64,000 nt of DNA from Roseateles_E sp005503085 (lineage in GTDB: Bacteria; Pseudomonadota; Gammaproteobacteria; Burkholderiales; Burkholderiaceae_C), in assembly GCF_028462495.1 (NCBI RefSeq), contig NZ_JAQOWX010000009.1, forward strand, positions 14,314 through 78,313. The letters are read 5' to 3'. This document shows, piece after piece, positions 62,568-64,000 of this stretch; the stretch's first letter is position 1; each line of letters starts with the position of its first letter. Position numbers and translations under genes: made by a program. The notes below the pieces were generated by a model. That model was given only the letters and a program-made list of their open reading frames with translations, searched no databases and was not told the origin of the DNA.

Positions 62568-63674
62568 TCAAGGAGATGCCGGCACCACCCGCAGTACGCG
62601 GCCATTGGGGCTGTCCGTCAGCAGATAGATCGCGCCGTCAGGCCCGGCGCGCACATCGCGAATGCGTTCGCCGAGTTCCTTGAACAGCACTTCTTGCGGT
62701 CCCGGCACGCCCTTGACCATGGGCACTCGGCGCACGCTGCGTTCGACCAGAGCCGCGACCAAAAAGCTGCCGCGCCATGCCGGAAACAAGGCCCCGTCGT
62801 ACCAGGCCAGCCCGGCTGGTGCGATCGACGGAGTCCATTCCACCAGCGGCGGCTGGATGCCGGACAGGCTGCGGTAGGGCGTGATGCGCGCGTAGGTGTA
62901 GTCGATGCCGCCCGTGGTGATGGGCCAGCCATAGTTGGCGCCGGGCTGAATGCGGTTGAGCTCGTCACCGCCCCGCGCGCCATGCTCGTGGGCAAACGGC
63001 ACACCGTCCACCACCACCAGGCCCTGCGGGTTGCGATGTCCGAGGGAGTAGATCTCCGGCTTGGCGTCCATGCGCTTCACGAAAGGGTTGTCACCCGGGA
63101 TGCTGCCGTCGGCTTGGATGCGCAGCAGCTTGCCCAGGTGCGTGTGCAGGCGCTGCGCATCGGTGCGCTCCAGATTGCCGTCACCCATGCCAAACAGCAG
63201 GGTTCCATCGGCCAGCCACGCCAGGCGCCCACCGAAGTGCTGTGTGTCGGCCTTGGCAGGCTGGGAGGTGAATATGGCTTGCACCTGCTGCAGCTGGCGA
63301 CCATCGAAGCGGCCTCGTATCACCCGCAGATGGTTCGCCTCGGGCCTGCCATGCGCGAAGGACAACAGCACCCGACCGTTGTTCACAAAATCCGGATCCA
63401 ACACCACATCGAACAGGCCGGCCTGTCCTTGCGCCAGCACCGGCGGCACACCCGCCACGGGCTCGGCGCGCAACTGCAGTCGGCCATCAGGCCCGGGCTC
63501 GATCAGGCGCAGCCGGCCCGGGCGCTCGGTCACCAGCATGCCTCCGCCCGGCAGCACTGCCAGAGACCAGGGGTGCACGAGCCCGGCGGCCACGGTCTCG
63601 ATCCGGTAGCCAGCCGCCTGGACCGAGGGGACCCAAACCAGCACACCCAGGAGAAAAGCAAGCAGGTATTTCAT
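62568..63674 (-). CDS. PQQ-dependent sugar dehydrogenase (Asd/YliI type)
   Basis: This 368-residue periplasmic protein has a signal peptide (MKYLLAFLLGVLVWVPSVQA) and the six-bladed propeller of soluble glucose dehydrogenases: HPWSLAVLPGGGMLVTERPG, GLFDVVLDPDF, YSLGHRNPQGLV, HGARGGDELNRI and GANYGWP. The conserved GHRNPQG supports PQQ and Ca2+ binding. It should oxidise aldoses in the periplasm. It converges with the TonB receptor. Confidence 0.85.
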   Translation of the reverse strand: MKYLLAFLLGVLVWVPSVQAAGYRIETVAAGLVHPWSLAVLPGGGMLVTERPGRLRLIEPGPDGRLQLRAEPVAGVPPVLAQGQAGLFDVVLDPDFVNNGRVLLSFAHGRPEANHLRVIRGRFDGRQLQQVQAIFTSQPAKADTQHFGGRLAWLADGTLLFGMGDGNLERTDAQRLHTHLGKLLRIQADGSIPGDNPFVKRMDAKPEIYSLGHRNPQGLVVVDGVPFAHEHGARGGDELNRIQPGANYGWPITTGGIDYTYARITPYRSLSGIQPPLVEWTPSIAPAGLAWYDGALFPAWRGSFLVAALVERSVRRVPMVKGVPGPQEVLFKELGERIRDVRAGPDGAIYLLTDSPNGRVLRVVPASP

Positions 63675-63688
63675 AATGAAGATTATGA
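63671..63688. promoter_or_regulatory. 7-bp inverted repeat between divergent starts
   Basis: TCATAAT (63671-63677) and ATTATGA (63682-63688) form a perfect dyad around GAAG. It covers the start codons of both the sugar dehydrogenase and the divergent membrane protein, leaving almost no leader. It may be an operator or a sign that one true start lies elsewhere. Confidence 0.4.
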
Positions 63689-64000
63689 GATCGGTCACCA
63701 CGAGCGCTTCCCCGTCCCCCCAATGGACGCGGCATCTTGCGCCGCTGCTGCTGGCTTGGCTGTTGGCTGGAGCCTGGGGCTCGGTGGTGCAGACGCAATG
63801 GAACTTGCAGGCGCTGGTGGGCCTGGGTGTGGACATCCCCGCCGCGGAACGAGCCCGCGCGACCTGGCAAGACCTGATCGGCTTCGCTCCCCTCTATGCC
63901 GGCATCCTGGCCGCAGGGTGGCTGCCAGCGCTGCCCCTGGCAGCCCTGCTGGCTCGCCGCTGGCCGGCCAGGCGCAGCCCGCTGCTGGCAGCGGCGGCCG
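63676..64000 (+). CDS. Membrane protein, 3' end outside window
   Basis: From ATG 63676 (or 63685) the frame stays open to the end of the window, 108 codons. It has a hydrophobic segment LAPLLLAWLLAGAWGSVVQT, a polar loop ending IPAAERARATWQDLIGF and further hydrophobic segments with a LAALLARRWPARR-type boundary. It resembles conserved small Burkholderiales membrane proteins beside sugar dehydrogenase genes. Function unknown. Confidence 0.6.
   Translation, partial: MKIMRSVTTSASPSPQWTRHLAPLLLAWLLAGAWGSVVQTQWNLQALVGLGVDIPAAERARATWQDLIGFAPLYAGILAAGWLPALPLAALLARRWPARRSPLLAAAA

Noticed and set aside
63588..63611. Another GTCTCGATCCG followed by GTAGCC resembling the 11-bp array
   Set aside because: It lies in the coding start of the sugar dehydrogenase, has no third unit, and the codons there are explained by the conserved protein sequence.

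Overview
The window is high-GC DNA, roughly two-thirds G+C by eye, with compact operons and many ATGA start/stop overlaps. Gene content fits a betaproteobacterium of the Burkholderiales, perhaps a Rubrivivax, Leptothrix or Roseateles relative: an RND pump with a patatin lipoprotein, FadL-linked meta-cleavage genes, a TonB/PepSY/FecI block and many c-di-GMP proteins. The genus is an inference. The sequence is a draft assembly: a 79-bp segment is repeated on either side of a single N at 41920, which breaks a gene artificially.

Bases 1-8437 are an immunity island with two large STAND-type NTPase systems in tandem. Each begins with a Cap4/DUF4297-like PD-(D/E)xK nuclease domain. The first is split into a nuclease-NTPase subunit (entered from the left edge) and a separate helical-repeat protein joined by a GTGA overlap. 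The second is a single nuclease-NACHT-repeat chain. Bases 8783-25253 are a conjugative VirB/VirD4 type IV secretion operon (TrbM-like, B1, B2, B3, B4, Cys-rich protein, B6, B5, B8, B9, B10, B11, D4, OmpA-type lipoprotein, LPD7 protein, DUF1173 protein). No relaxase, integrase, replication gene or recognisable VirB7 is visible. Bases 25254-29340 are accessory: a RES/Xre-type toxin-antitoxin pair, a decayed NmrA-like gene, a histone-like basic protein behind a 9-bp inverted repeat, and sparse DNA with DnaA-box-like sites.

Bases 29388-38033 are a TetR-controlled catabolic cluster: FadL porin, extradiol dioxygenase, FAH-family hydrolase, MhpA-like hydroxylase, MDR reductase and acyl-CoA ligase. 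Together they suggest uptake, hydroxylation, meta-cleavage and CoA activation of a hydrophobic aromatic. Next come a frameshifted DUF4136 lipoprotein, a divergent LysR regulator, and a long leftward operon (48874 to 39910): two small proteins, RND efflux adaptor, pump and TolC-like porin, patatin lipoprotein, MgtC-like protein and MarR regulator. Divergent from it is a 951-aa winged-helix/ATPase/TPR regulator. Bases 51865-57938 hold c-di-GMP and chemotaxis genes (dCache-PAS-GGDEF, PAS-GGDEF-EAL, PAS-MCP) and an AcrR-like TetR. Bases 57957-62512 are an iron-uptake block with two Fur-box candidates and a FecI-type sigma gene fused by deletion to a DUF3325 remnant. The window ends with a PQQ-dependent sugar dehydrogenase and a divergent partial membrane-protein gene.

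The most notable non-coding signal is an 11-bp direct repeat present three times in tandem in three separate divergent promoter regions (48909-48941, 57208-57240, 38748-38780) plus an inverted copy at 38820-38852. It looks like the binding array of a winged-helix OmpR/CadC-type regulator, plausibly the one encoded at 48949. No rRNA, tRNA, CRISPR array or insertion sequence was recognised.
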